The position numbers and the translations under genes were made by a program. 64,000 bases of DNA from contig DATJDU010000022.1 of the NCBI GenBank assembly GCA_035497315.1, positions 1 through 64,000 on the forward strand, in the 5' to 3' direction. How positions within the stretch are numbered: position 1 is the first letter of the stretch; each line of letters opens with the position of its first letter. This DNA is from Andeanibacterium sp035497315 (GTDB lineage Bacteria > Pseudomonadota > Alphaproteobacteria > Sphingomonadales > Sphingomonadaceae). This document shows positions 52,349-61,146 of this stretch, piece after piece. The notes below the pieces were generated by a model. The model was not told the DNA's origin and made no database searches. It was given only the letters and a program-made list of their open reading frames with translations.

Positions 52349-53086
52349 TCAATCGAGCGTATAGTCCGGCAAGGCGTGAACGGCTTCTTTGAGCGAATCG
52401 CCCCAGATGGAGGAAATCGAGAGAAAGTAGGGATCGTCTTTCTCGATCCTTCTTTCATGCAGCGGGCAAAAGCTGTCGCGCTCGATCACCAGCAGGTCCA
52501 GCGGCATGCCGACCGAAAGATTGGCCTTCAGGGTCGAATCGAAACTGACCATCATCAGCTTGATGGCATCTTCGAATTCCATATCGTGTTCATACCCGCG
52601 CAACAGGATCGGCCGGCCATACTTGGTCTCGCCAATCTGGAAGAACGGCGTATCCCAGCTCCCCTCGATGAAATTGCCTTCCGGATAGATCATGAAAAGA
52701 CGCGGCTGCATCCCCTCGATCTGGCCCGCGAGAATCATCGAGGCGGTGAAGCGCCCCTCTCCTTCCATGCCGTTTCCTACCTGGGAAGACTGGATAGTCG
52801 CACGCAGCAGTCGGCCCACTTCCACGGCCACCTGGAACATGGTGGGTGCTTCCAGCAGCGAGTTCTGGCGCTGGTCGGGAGCCTTGTTGCGTTCCTCCAG
52901 CTGGCTGATCACCGCCTGGGTCGTGGCCAGGTTGCCGGCGGTCATCAGCGTAATGATGCGCTCGCCCGGAACTTCCCAGCGGTACATCTTGCGGAAGGTG
53001 GAAATGTTGTCGACGCCCGAATTGGTGCGGGTGTCGCTCATCAACACCAACCCTTTCTCAAGCATCATACCCACGCAATACGTCAC
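52349..53086 (-). CDS. Anbu, proteasome-type Ntn-hydrolase
   Basis: A 245-aa Anbu ('ancestral beta subunit') protein of the proteasome/HslV Ntn-hydrolase superfamily. After Met removal the N-terminus is TYCVGMM, with Thr1, Asp17 (SDTRTN) and Lys32 (FRKMY) as the catalytic set. The rest follows Anbu proteins (MTAGNLATTQAVI, SFDSTLKANLSVGMPLDLL). The start is GTG. It is the last gene of a four-gene locus with a transglutaminase, an alpha-E protein and an ATP-grasp protein. Native substrates are unknown. Confidence 0.92.
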   Translation of the reverse strand: MTYCVGMMLEKGLVLMSDTRTNSGVDNISTFRKMYRWEVPGERIITLMTAGNLATTQAVISQLEERNKAPDQRQNSLLEAPTMFQVAVEVGRLLRATIQSSQVGNGMEGEGRFTASMILAGQIEGMQPRLFMIYPEGNFIEGSWDTPFFQIGETKYGRPILLRGYEHDMEFEDAIKLMMVSFDSTLKANLSVGMPLDLLVIERDSFCPLHERRIEKDDPYFLSISSIWGDSLKEAVHALPDYTLD

Positions 53087-53163
53087 TTCGAATCCCCTGA
53101 CTCTGACCCTTCAACAGCCATTGCGAGCGAAACCGCCCGTGGCAACGCTTCCTTGATCTGCCG

Positions 53164-53979
53164 TTATTGTTCCACGGTTTGCTGTTCCACCGCCAGCGCG
53201 ACGTGGAGTTCCTCTGCCGCAGCCCCGAAGCTGATGCCGGTCACCGGCGCGGCCTCGCCATAGTCCCGCCCCGTCGCAACGCGAACATAGCGCGGATCGG
53301 GGCTGATGCCATTCGACACATCGAAGCCTACCCAGCCAAGCTCCTCCACATGGGCCTCTGCCCAGGCGTGAGTTGCTTCCTGGTGAATCCGGTCATCCAT
53401 CATCAGATAGCCCGAGACATAGCGCGCCGGGATATCCAGCGCCCGCGCCACGCCGATGAAGATATGCGTATGATCCTGGCACACACCCACGCCCTCGGCC
53501 AAGGCTTCCTCGGCAGTGGTGCGGACATGGGTGACGCCGGTCTCATAACGCACGGAGGAATGGATCGCGGCCGAAAGCGCATGCAGCATGGCCAGCGTAT
53601 CGCCATCGCTGCGGCGTATCTGGGCGATCAGCGAGCGCATTCTGGCCCCCGGCTTGGTCCGTGCAGTCTGCGAAAGAAACGCCCATAGCGGCAGATGCCC
53701 GGCATGCCAGCCGATCACCCCGGCATGGTCCTGCGTTTCGACCAGCCCTTCACAATGGATCACCACTTCCTGCGCGCCCGGAAGCACGGAAATCAGCGTG
53801 GTGTGGTTCCAGTTCTGGTCATCATATTCGAGTTCCAGCTTCGCCCCCTCATAAGTCATCGACCAGGACAATATTTCCTGCCCATGGGTTGCTTTGGGAG
53901 TGAGGCGCAGGCGCTGGAGGCCATGTGCGACCGGTTCTGCGAAGCGGTAATGCGTGGTGTGGCGGATGAGAAGGCGCAT
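53164..53979 (-). CDS. Transglutaminase-like protein of the Anbu locus
   Basis: A 271-aa bacterial transglutaminase-fold protein with an N-terminal beta domain (MRLLIRHTTHYRF) and the catalytic core. The triad is visible: Cys167 in GVCQDHTHIFIG, His204 in ATHAWAEAHV and Asp220 in WVGFDVSNG. It could act as a peptidase or an amide-exchange enzyme. It follows the alpha-E gene by 5 nt and precedes Anbu by 77 nt. Confidence 0.92.
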   Translation of the reverse strand: MRLLIRHTTHYRFAEPVAHGLQRLRLTPKATHGQEILSWSMTYEGAKLELEYDDQNWNHTTLISVLPGAQEVVIHCEGLVETQDHAGVIGWHAGHLPLWAFLSQTARTKPGARMRSLIAQIRRSDGDTLAMLHALSAAIHSSVRYETGVTHVRTTAEEALAEGVGVCQDHTHIFIGVARALDIPARYVSGYLMMDDRIHQEATHAWAEAHVEELGWVGFDVSNGISPDPRYVRVATGRDYGEAAPVTGISFGAAAEELHVALAVEQQTVEQ

Positions 53980-53984
53980 GGCGG

Positions 53985-54929
53985 TCAGGCTACGAATCGA
54001 TAATCGTCGGAAATGGCAGTGGCGATGGCCTGGTTCTCACCGATAAAGGCGGTGAGGAACTCGTGCAGACCCTTGTCGAAGATGGAATCGATAGTCGCCT
54101 CGCATAGTTTCCGATCCGCCTCGCGCATCAGATTGTGGCATTCGCCGCGGTTGTGATGCAGTTCGGCCAGCGCCTTGAGATTGCCGCGCAACGCATCGTA
54201 GCAAAAGGCCAGGCTGCGCGGAAAACGCCGGTCCAGTATCAGGAATTCCGCAATCCCGCGCGGGTCCATCCGCCCGGCGTTGAGCCACCGATAGGCCCGC
54301 TCTGCCGAAAGAGAACGCAGCACCGTGTCCCATTGCCCGGTGTCGAGGCTGGAGCCGACATAAGCGAGCGAGGGGAGCAGCAGGTAATATTTCACGTCCA
54401 GGATGCGCGCCGTATTGTCTGCCCGCTCAAGGAACGTGCCCGCCCGCGCGAAATGGTAGATTTCATTGCGCAGCATGGAGCCATAGGTCGCCCCACGCAC
54501 CAGCGTCGCCTCGCGCCGGATCGTCGCCAGCACGGTGCCCAGGCTCGCCTCGCGCACCGGCCGCTCCAGCAGGTCGCCAAGCACCATCCAGGCTTCATTG
54601 ACCGCTTCCCACACTTCGGCGGTGATCGAGGTTCGTGCGCTGCGGGCGTTGGCCCGCGCATCCTCGATCATTCCGAGCACATTTTGCGGGTTTTCCTTGT
54701 CGCGCAAAACGAAGTTGCACACTTGCGAGCCGGAATATTCGCTGTGCATCTGCCGATAGGCAGTCTGCTCGCCAAGCGTAACGATGAGCGAGCGCCACTC
54801 CTCATTCGCGGCATCCGCGCCGCGGGTCAGCGCCATGCGGAAGCCTGCCTCCAGCAGGCGCGCAGTATTCTCCGCCCGCTCCAGATAGCGGAACATCCAG
54901 AAGATCGAATTGGCCGTCCTGCCTAGCAT
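53985..54929 (-). CDS. Alpha-E domain protein of the Anbu locus
   Basis: A 314-aa alpha-helical protein of the alpha-E family (DUF403): MLGRTANSIFWMFRYLERAE at the N-terminus with repeated YLERAE/FLERADNTARILD elements. The family almost always pairs with a circularly permuted ATP-grasp and a transglutaminase; its biochemical role is unknown. It starts 16 nt after the ATP-grasp gene. Confidence 0.92.
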   Translation of the reverse strand: MLGRTANSIFWMFRYLERAENTARLLEAGFRMALTRGADAANEEWRSLIVTLGEQTAYRQMHSEYSGSQVCNFVLRDKENPQNVLGMIEDARANARSARTSITAEVWEAVNEAWMVLGDLLERPVREASLGTVLATIRREATLVRGATYGSMLRNEIYHFARAGTFLERADNTARILDVKYYLLLPSLAYVGSSLDTGQWDTVLRSLSAERAYRWLNAGRMDPRGIAEFLILDRRFPRSLAFCYDALRGNLKALAELHHNRGECHNLMREADRKLCEATIDSIFDKGLHEFLTAFIGENQAIATAISDDYRFVA

Positions 54930-54945
54930 TCCCTGCCCGTGCCCC

Positions 54946-56376
54946 TCAGTCTTCCAGAACCCAGCTGTCTTTGGTCCCGCCCCCTTGCGAGGAATTGACC
55001 ACCAGCGAGCCTTTTTTCAGTGCCACGCGGGTGAGCCCGCCCGGCGTAATATCGATCCCATTGGGCGAAACGAGCACGAAGGGCCGCAAATCCACATGGC
55101 GCGGGGCGAGCCCTGCCTTGGTGAAGATCGGCACCGTCGAAAGCGCCAGTGTCGGCTGGGCGATATAGTTTTCCGGCCGGGCCCTGAGCTTCTCCTTGAA
55201 GCGGGCGATCTCGCGGCTGGACGAAGTCGGGCCGATCAACATGCCATAGCCGCCCGATCCGTGGACTTCCTTCACCACCAGATCCGCGATGTTGTCCAGC
55301 ACATAGGCCAGGCTATCCGCTTCGGCGCAGCGCCAGGTGGGCACGTTGGGAAGCAGCGGTTTCTCGCCGGTGTAGAACTCCACGATCTCCGGCATGAAAC
55401 TGTAGATCGCCTTGTCATCCGCGATGCCCGTGCCCGGCGCATTGGCAATGGTAATCCCGCCCGAACGATAGACATCCATGATCCCCGGCACGCCCAGCAT
55501 GGACTGCGGGTTGAAGGTCAGCGGATCGAGGAAATCGTCATCCACCCGGCGATAAAGCACGTCGATCGGCTGGAATCCGGCGGTGGTGCGCATATGCACC
55601 CGGCCATCGACCACGCGCAGATCGCTGCCTTCCACCAGTTCGGCGCCCATCTGATCGGCCAGGAAGGCGTGTTCGTAATATGCGGAATTGTAAATGCCCG
55701 GCGTCAGCACTGCCACCACCGGCTTGTCCGATGCTGCATCCGGAGCACAGGCGGCCAGGCTCTTGGCCAAACGGCGGGGATAGTCCGAAACGGGCTGCAC
55801 ATGAATCCTGGCGAACAGTTCCGGGAACATCGCCATCATCGTCTCGCGGTTTTCCAGCATGTAGGAAACGCCGCTGGGCGTGCGGGCATTGTCTTCCAGC
55901 ACCATGAACTCGTTCGGCCCGGTGCGGACAAGGTCGATCCCGACGATATGGGTATAGACGCCCCCGGGCGGCGTGAAGCCCACCATCTGCGGCAGCCAGG
56001 CGACATTGTCCTTGAAGAGGCTGAGCGGGATGCGGCCCGACCGCAGGATTTCCTGCCGGTGGTAAAGATCGTGCATGAAGGCGTTGAGCGCCCTCACCCG
56101 CTGCTCGATCCCGCGCGACAGGCGCCGCCACTCCGTACCGGTTACGATCCTGGGCACCATGTCGAAGGGGATGAGACGCTCTTCAGCGTCATCGTCGCCA
56201 TAGACGTTGAAGGTGATCCCGGTTCGTCGGAAGAACTGTTCGGCTTCGCGACTCTTGCGCCGCATGAGGGCTGGGTCCTGATCTTCCAGCCAGGCTACGT
56301 AGTCCCGGTAAGCCGGACGGATGGACCCGTCGGCCTGCCGCATCTCATCAAAATTAGGCTCCGGCTTTATGCTCAC
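54946..56376 (-). CDS. Circularly permuted ATP-grasp protein of the Anbu locus
   Basis: A 476-aa circularly permuted ATP-grasp type 2 protein (formerly DUF404/DUF407): RPAYRDYVAWLEDQDPALM near the N-terminus, GVYTHIVGIDLVRTGPNEFM, then VLEDNARTPSGVSYMLENRE (acidic metal-binding residues), and VVKEVHGSGGYGMLIGP near the end. ATP-grasp enzymes make amide or peptide bonds through acyl phosphates. It is the first gene of the locus; the start is a GTG with AAGGGGC just upstream. Confidence 0.92.
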   Translation of the reverse strand: MSIKPEPNFDEMRQADGSIRPAYRDYVAWLEDQDPALMRRKSREAEQFFRRTGITFNVYGDDDAEERLIPFDMVPRIVTGTEWRRLSRGIEQRVRALNAFMHDLYHRQEILRSGRIPLSLFKDNVAWLPQMVGFTPPGGVYTHIVGIDLVRTGPNEFMVLEDNARTPSGVSYMLENRETMMAMFPELFARIHVQPVSDYPRRLAKSLAACAPDAASDKPVVAVLTPGIYNSAYYEHAFLADQMGAELVEGSDLRVVDGRVHMRTTAGFQPIDVLYRRVDDDFLDPLTFNPQSMLGVPGIMDVYRSGGITIANAPGTGIADDKAIYSFMPEIVEFYTGEKPLLPNVPTWRCAEADSLAYVLDNIADLVVKEVHGSGGYGMLIGPTSSSREIARFKEKLRARPENYIAQPTLALSTVPIFTKAGLAPRHVDLRPFVLVSPNGIDITPGGLTRVALKKGSLVVNSSQGGGTKDSWVLED

Positions 56377-56385
56377 TGCCCCTTA

Positions 56386-56400
56386 TGTTGCAGTGCAACA
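56386..56400. promoter_or_regulatory. Perfect 15-nt palindrome upstream of the Anbu locus
   Basis: TGTTGCA-G-TGCAACA, arms of 7 nt with a single central base, 10 nt before the GTG of the ATP-grasp gene on the minus strand. Its place, near the ribosome site of the first gene, fits an operator for autoregulation or repression. Confidence 0.5.
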
Positions 56401-56445
56401 CTGGCACGGAACTTTGCGCCTGCCAAGGGGGCAAAAAGAGTCTGG

Positions 56446-57264
56446 TCAGATGTTTTCGAGTTCGGCCAGAACTGCCTCGATCGCCTCGTCGGAATAAGCG
56501 AAGCCCATGTGCCCGCAGCGCAGCGCAACCGCCCTGTCCCGTTCGCCCGGGCGACCGCAGGAACTGCGCGGCGAAACGATACCGTCCCGCGGGCTCCACA
56601 GCGCGACAGTGGGCACCGGCGGCTTGGCCGAAATATCCACGACCACCGGCGGCGCTTCTACCGAGTGGCCAGTGACAAGGTGATAGATTCGCCAGACATT
56701 GTTCGCCTTGGGATTGCCGGAGAACGGCGATCCCATCGTCACCACCTTGGCGACCGCATCGGGATGCATCTTGGCCACTTCGCGGGCAAAGATACCGCCC
56801 AGGCTCCAGCCAACCAGCACCACCTCTTCGCCATAGCGGTGGTGCAGTTCCAGCACGCGCCGGGCCACCGCATCGAAATTCTCCGCGCTGGGCCCCATGT
56901 TGAAACCCATGCCCCAGTTCTTCACCGTATGGCCGGCCATCTCCAGATGCTGCGCGAGCCGCCGCAGACGGATGGGGTGAGTCGCGAAACCGGGGAGCAG
57001 CATGACCACGCGAGGGCTGGCGCTTTCGCGGATCGCAAGCCCCGGCAGCTTGCGCTTCAGCGGCCGGGTGAGGAATTGCAACTCGCCCAGCAGGTGCTTG
57101 AGCGGCGGACCATGAATTCCGCTGGGCTGGGCTTCCGCCGCCAGCGCCGCGCGCGCCCTGATCGCACCGAACAACTCACTCGCGGGAGGCATGCGCGAGG
57201 GCTGGCGCCGCTCGGCTCCCCCTCGCGGTGCGATACCTGCATAAATCCGACTCGGCGTGTTCAT
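56446..57264 (-). CDS. Alpha/beta-hydrolase (lipase/esterase-like)
   Basis: A 272-aa (start at ATG 57264) hydrolase. The nucleophile elbow is LVGWSLGGIFARE (GWSLGG), preceded by VVMLLPGFATHPIRLRRLAQ; HMGF near the end may hold the catalytic His. There is no obvious signal peptide. No Shine-Dalgarno is clear at 57264, and ATG 57192 is an alternative; the frame also extends upstream. Confidence 0.75.
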   Translation of the reverse strand: MNTPSRIYAGIAPRGGAERRQPSRMPPASELFGAIRARAALAAEAQPSGIHGPPLKHLLGELQFLTRPLKRKLPGLAIRESASPRVVMLLPGFATHPIRLRRLAQHLEMAGHTVKNWGMGFNMGPSAENFDAVARRVLELHHRYGEEVVLVGWSLGGIFAREVAKMHPDAVAKVVTMGSPFSGNPKANNVWRIYHLVTGHSVEAPPVVVDISAKPPVPTVALWSPRDGIVSPRSSCGRPGERDRAVALRCGHMGFAYSDEAIEAVLAELENI

Positions 57265-57711
57265 GCAGCCAGTGTAACAAAAATGACTTACTGGGAGCTG
57301 TATGTAATCTGCCGCCGTCATGAAACTGTAGCATTCGCACTGCGCGCAGCTTCCTGCCCCGGTCAGAAAACCACTTTCCTACAGGCCGTCAGATGGCGTT
57401 TATCCTGTCCGATGAACAGCCAAGCCCTCACTCTGCACAGCGCGTTTCCGGCCCCCACCCGCCTCGCCTTGCGGCCCCCGCAAGGCATGCACGAAAAGCC
57501 GAAATGGAAGGTGACACTCCGGGCAACGAAAAGCCACGAAAAACGGCTTGAATCCGAGCCCGGAGGGGGTGACACGCCACACACGAAACAGGGCATTTTG
57601 CTGCCCGGAAAGGTGACACACCAACCCTGCCCATTCCGGGCAAGGCGCACCTGCGATCATATTGTCTTCCCGCCGGCTACGATCGGGCAAAAACCCGATC
57701 GAGCGCGCAGC
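57265..57711. other. 447-nt intergenic region with three GGTGACAC motifs
   Basis: No convincing gene is seen. GGTGACAC occurs at 57510, 57568 and 57612. The first is followed by a CGAAAAG-(C/T)-CAC block that matches, in reverse orientation, the block at 14847-14876 near thrC. A GGGCA/TGCCC hairpin lies in 57590-57606. Three overlapping minus-strand frames here lack starts, signals or motifs and I reject them. Confidence 0.55.
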
Positions 57712-58272
57712 CTAGCTTTTGCATTCGCCGATGCGTTCGGACACCATGCGCATCTTCATGTGCATTGTGCCGCCCGGCATGTCGGGCATGGACTGATCGC
57801 CCTCCATCGTCATTTCGCTGCCGGTGGAACCAAAGGTTCCGGCCAGCTTGAAGGTGCCGCTTTCCCCGTCCTTACCGCCGCATTTCATCACCGCGTCAAG
57901 CTTGCCACCGCCCACGTCGAACTTGTCATAAGTGCAATTGCTGTCCTTGCCGAAGCTGCGCGAGCTGAGCTGCTTGAGCGCTTCCTTCGATTCCTCGGGC
58001 GTCAGACAATCGGTCAGAGACATGTTGGCGGACATAGATTTCTTCATCTGCGCCGCCATTGCCTCGGGCATGCCGGGGAAGCTCATCTCGATGATCTCCA
58101 CCGTCTGCTTGTACAGGCCGGGCTGGGGCATCTCCATGCCCGCAATGCCGCCAGCTGCGGCGGCGGGCTTCTCACTGCCCGCTGCCTCGCCACCTGTGGG
58201 CGCCTCTTCCTTCTTGCCGCACCCTGCAAGGGCGATTGCCGCCATCATGGGCAGGAGAACCAGTTTACGCAT
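57712..58272 (-). CDS. DUF3617 lipoprotein
   Basis: A 186-aa lipoprotein (LAGC lipobox, Cys18) of the DUF3617 family. After a Glu/Ala/Gly-rich linker come GMEMPQPGLYKQTVEIIEMS and a domain with four cysteines (LTDCLTPEE; SNCTYDKF; VMKCGGKDG; GECKS) likely to form disulfides. Family function is unknown. ATG 58272 has AAGGGA about 10 nt upstream. It is divergent from uvrB. Confidence 0.85.
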   Translation of the reverse strand: MRKLVLLPMMAAIALAGCGKKEEAPTGGEAAGSEKPAAAAGGIAGMEMPQPGLYKQTVEIIEMSFPGMPEAMAAQMKKSMSANMSLTDCLTPEESKEALKQLSSRSFGKDSNCTYDKFDVGGGKLDAVMKCGGKDGESGTFKLAGTFGSTGSEMTMEGDQSMPDMPGGTMHMKMRMVSERIGECKS

Positions 58273-58362
58273 CAAAACGATCCCTTCGAAAATCGGAACT
58301 ATGACGCGACCCTTTGGCCGGTCGTACCAAGCCTGCACCGTCCTGCCAACGCCCCCGTTGCG

Positions 58363-58377
58363 GAACGCATGCGGAAC
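58363..58377. promoter_or_regulatory. LexA (SOS) box of uvrB
   Basis: GAAC-N7-GAAC, the direct-repeat LexA operator of Alphaproteobacteria (GTTC-N7-GTTC on the other strand), lies 16 nt before the uvrB ATG. It implies SOS induction of uvrB. Confidence 0.8.
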
Positions 58378-58393
58378 AGCCATATGTCCGCGC

Positions 58394-60583
58394 ATGGCCG
58401 AACTCGTTATCCGCAGGGGTCTTGAAGAACCCGATACGTCGGGCACTTTCACGCCCCACAAGCCCGTGCGCCCCGAAAAGGCGGACGGCGGGCGTCCGTT
58501 CAAGCTGGTTTCGGAATATGAACCGGCGGGCGATCAGCCCACCGCCATCGCCGAACTGGTGGCCGGGATTGGAGAAGACGACAAGACGCAGGTCCTGCTG
58601 GGCGTAACCGGCAGCGGCAAAACCTTCACCATGGCCAAGGTGATCGAAAGCCTGCAGCGCCCTGCCCTGATCCTGGCGCCGAACAAGATTCTGGCCGCCC
58701 AGCTCTATGGCGAATTCAAGAGCTTCTTTCCCGAAAACGCGGTCGAATATTTCGTCAGCTATTACGACTATTACCAGCCCGAAGCCTACGTTCCCCGGTC
58801 GGATACCTATATCGAGAAGGAAAGCTCGGTAAACGAGGCGATCGACCGGATGCGCCACTCGGCCACCCGCGCCCTGCTGGAACGGGACGATGTGATTATC
58901 GTCGCCTCGGTCTCCTGCCTCTACGGCATCGGCTCGGTCGAAACCTATTCGGCCATGATCTTTGATCTGAAGAAGGGCCAGTCGGTCGACCAGCGGGAGA
59001 TCATCCGCAAGCTGGTGGCCCTGCAATATAAGCGCAACGACGCCGCCTTCGCGCGCGGCAATTTCCGCGTGCGGGGGGACAGTCTGGAAATCTTCCCCAG
59101 CCACTATGAGGACATGGCCTGGCGGATCAGCTTCTTCGGTGACGAAATCGAGGAAATCAGCGAGTTCGATCCCCTCACCGGCGCGAAGGGGGCCAGCCTC
59201 AATTATGTGCGGGTCTATGCCAATTCGCACTATGTCACGCCCGGCCCCACGCTGAAGCAGGCGAGCGAGGCGATCCGTTTCGAGCTGACCGAACGGCTCA
59301 AGGAACTGGAAGCCGAAGGCAAGTTGCTGGAGCATCAGCGGCTGGAGCAGCGCACCAATTTCGACCTTGAGATGATCGCTGCCACCGGCAGCTGCGCGGG
59401 GATCGAGAATTACAGCCGCTTCCTCACCGGCCGCCTGCCCGGCGAGCCACCGCCAACCCTGTTCGAATATCTGCCTGACAATGCGCTGCTGTTCGTCGAC
59501 GAAAGCCATCAGACGGTGCCGCAGATCGGCGCCATGGCCAAGGGGGACCATCGCCGCAAGCTGACGCTGGCCGAATATGGCTTCCGCCTGCCGAGCTGTA
59601 TCGACAACCGCCCGCTGCGCTTCAACGAATGGGACGCGATGCGCCCGCAGACAGTCGCCGTATCGGCCACGCCCGGCAATTGGGAAATGGAGCAAACCGG
59701 CGGTGTCTTCGCCGAACAGGTGATCCGCCCCACCGGCCTGATCGATCCGCCGGTGTTCATCCGCCCGGTGGAAGACCAGGTGCAGGATTGCATCAACGAA
59801 TGCCGCGAAACGGCCGCACAGGGTTATCGCACGCTCGTCACCACCCTCACCAAGCGCATGGCGGAGGATCTTACCGAATTCATGCATGAGGCAGGCCTGC
59901 GCGTGCGCTACATGCATTCCGACGTGGAAACGCTGGAACGCATCGAGCTGATCCGCGATCTGCGCATGGGCGTGTATGATGTGCTGGTGGGCATCAACCT
60001 GCTGCGCGAAGGGCTGGATATTCCGGAATGCGGCCTCGTCTGCATTCTGGATGCCGACAAGGAAGGCTTCCTGCGCAGCGAGACCTCGCTCGTCCAGACC
60101 ATCGGTCGCGCGGCGCGCAATGTGGATGGCCGGGTGATCCTCTATGCCGACCGCATGACCGGCAGCATGGAACGCGCCATCGCCGAGACGGACCGCCGCC
60201 GCGAGAAGCAACGGGCGTATAATGTCGAGCACGACATCACGCCGCAGACGATCAAGCGCAACATCCAGGACATTGTCGCCCACACAGCCAGCCGCGACGG
60301 CGTTCTGGTGGAGATCGAAGCGGAAGACGGCCGCAACAATCTCGTGGGCCACAATCTGCGCGCCTATATCGAGGATCTGGAAAAGAAGATGCGCGCCGCC
60401 GCCGCCGATCTCGAATTCGAGGAAGCGGGCCGCCTGCGCGACGAAATCCGGAGGCTGGAAGCCGAAGAACTTGGGCTGCCGGATGATGAGAAGCGCGCGA
60501 CGATGGTGGGGCGCAGCAACGAGGGCAAGCCGGGGACGCGCAAGACGCGTTACGGGAAGTCGCAGCGAAAGTGGGGACGGTGA
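58394..60583 (+). CDS. uvrB: Excinuclease ABC subunit B
   Basis: A 729-aa UvrB helicase-like protein of nucleotide-excision repair. Walker A is GVTGSGKT, the beta-hairpin region is FVSYYDYYQPEAYVPRSDTY, motif II is FVDESH, motif VI is QTIGRAARN, and a UVR domain (about residues 640-680) recruits UvrC. I chose ATG 58394 (MAELVIRRGLEEP); the open frame upstream overlaps the promoter region. It has an SOS box. The stop overlaps the next lipoprotein gene. Confidence 0.97.
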   Translation: MAELVIRRGLEEPDTSGTFTPHKPVRPEKADGGRPFKLVSEYEPAGDQPTAIAELVAGIGEDDKTQVLLGVTGSGKTFTMAKVIESLQRPALILAPNKILAAQLYGEFKSFFPENAVEYFVSYYDYYQPEAYVPRSDTYIEKESSVNEAIDRMRHSATRALLERDDVIIVASVSCLYGIGSVETYSAMIFDLKKGQSVDQREIIRKLVALQYKRNDAAFARGNFRVRGDSLEIFPSHYEDMAWRISFFGDEIEEISEFDPLTGAKGASLNYVRVYANSHYVTPGPTLKQASEAIRFELTERLKELEAEGKLLEHQRLEQRTNFDLEMIAATGSCAGIENYSRFLTGRLPGEPPPTLFEYLPDNALLFVDESHQTVPQIGAMAKGDHRRKLTLAEYGFRLPSCIDNRPLRFNEWDAMRPQTVAVSATPGNWEMEQTGGVFAEQVIRPTGLIDPPVFIRPVEDQVQDCINECRETAAQGYRTLVTTLTKRMAEDLTEFMHEAGLRVRYMHSDVETLERIELIRDLRMGVYDVLVGINLLREGLDIPECGLVCILDADKEGFLRSETSLVQTIGRAARNVDGRVILYADRMTGSMERAIAETDRRREKQRAYNVEHDITPQTIKRNIQDIVAHTASRDGVLVEIEAEDGRNNLVGHNLRAYIEDLEKKMRAAAADLEFEEAGRLRDEIRRLEAEELGLPDDEKRATMVGRSNEGKPGTRKTRYGKSQRKWGR

Positions 60584-61146
60584 GATATCTGTGGGCGCTG
60601 GGCGCCTCGCTCCTCATCTCCGCCTGCGACCGACCGCCGGTGCAGCGGATCGAGTTGGATGAGGCGCAGAGCGCGGCCGCTCTGGCGCTCAATCCCTCAC
60701 CTGACAGCACGGGCGCCGCGTGGCGGATCGCACCGGATGGCACGGGAATCGATTTCGGGCAGGAGAAGCAGCAGCCCTTCCTCACCCTTCGATGCGCGCT
60801 GGCCAAAGACACTGCACCTCGACTGGCAGTGATCCGCCATGCCCAATCGCAGCCTGAGGCCAAGGCGCTCTTCGCAGTGCTGGGTAATGGGGTCACTGCG
60901 CGGCTGAAACTGGATGCCACTCTCTCGAAAACCGCTGGCTGGCGCTGGGAGGGGCTCTATCCCGCCGATGCACCGGAACTGGACGTATTCACCGGACTGC
61001 GCGACATCGAGGCGACACTGCCTGGCGCAGGTACGCTGAAGATCCCCGGAAGCCCGCTGCCGCGCGAATTCCTTGGCTGGTGCCGCCGGGGCGGCGCGCT
61101 TTTGCCTGGGGAGGTCAGTTCGTCCCCGCCAGCTCCGTCAGGCTAG
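60580..61146 (+). CDS. Hypothetical lipoprotein
   Basis: A 188-aa protein starting at GTG 60580, overlapping the uvrB stop by 4 nt (GTGA). The signal ends at LISAC (lipobox-like, Cys about 16). The mature part is a beta-rich domain (QPFLTLRCALAKDTAPRLAV) ending with a short Pro/Ser tail. I do not recognise the family. GTG 60571 is an alternative start. It converges on the DsbD gene with a 32-nt overlap. Confidence 0.65.
   Translation: MRYLWALGASLLISACDRPPVQRIELDEAQSAAALALNPSPDSTGAAWRIAPDGTGIDFGQEKQQPFLTLRCALAKDTAPRLAVIRHAQSQPEAKALFAVLGNGVTARLKLDATLSKTAGWRWEGLYPADAPELDVFTGLRDIEATLPGAGTLKIPGSPLPREFLGWCRRGGALLPGEVSSSPPAPSG

Noticed and set aside
56401..56418. Sigma-54-like TGGCACG...TTGC upstream of the Anbu locus
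   Set aside because: It is on the plus strand, pointing away from the Anbu genes, and the spacing between GG and GC is one base too long.
57363..57690. Overlapping minus-strand frames in the gap before the DUF3617 gene
   Set aside because: No motif, signal sequence or plausible ribosome site; composition looks like translated repeat-rich intergenic DNA.
54910..58425. 1171-codon plus-strand open frame across the Anbu ATP-grasp gene
   Set aside because: It is the antisense shadow of GC-rich genes (ATP-grasp and esterase); its His/Arg/Gln-rich product has no recognisable domain.
58265..60352. 695-codon minus-strand frame opposite uvrB
   Set aside because: Antisense of a clear uvrB; no domain, and GC-rich codon bias explains the missing stops.
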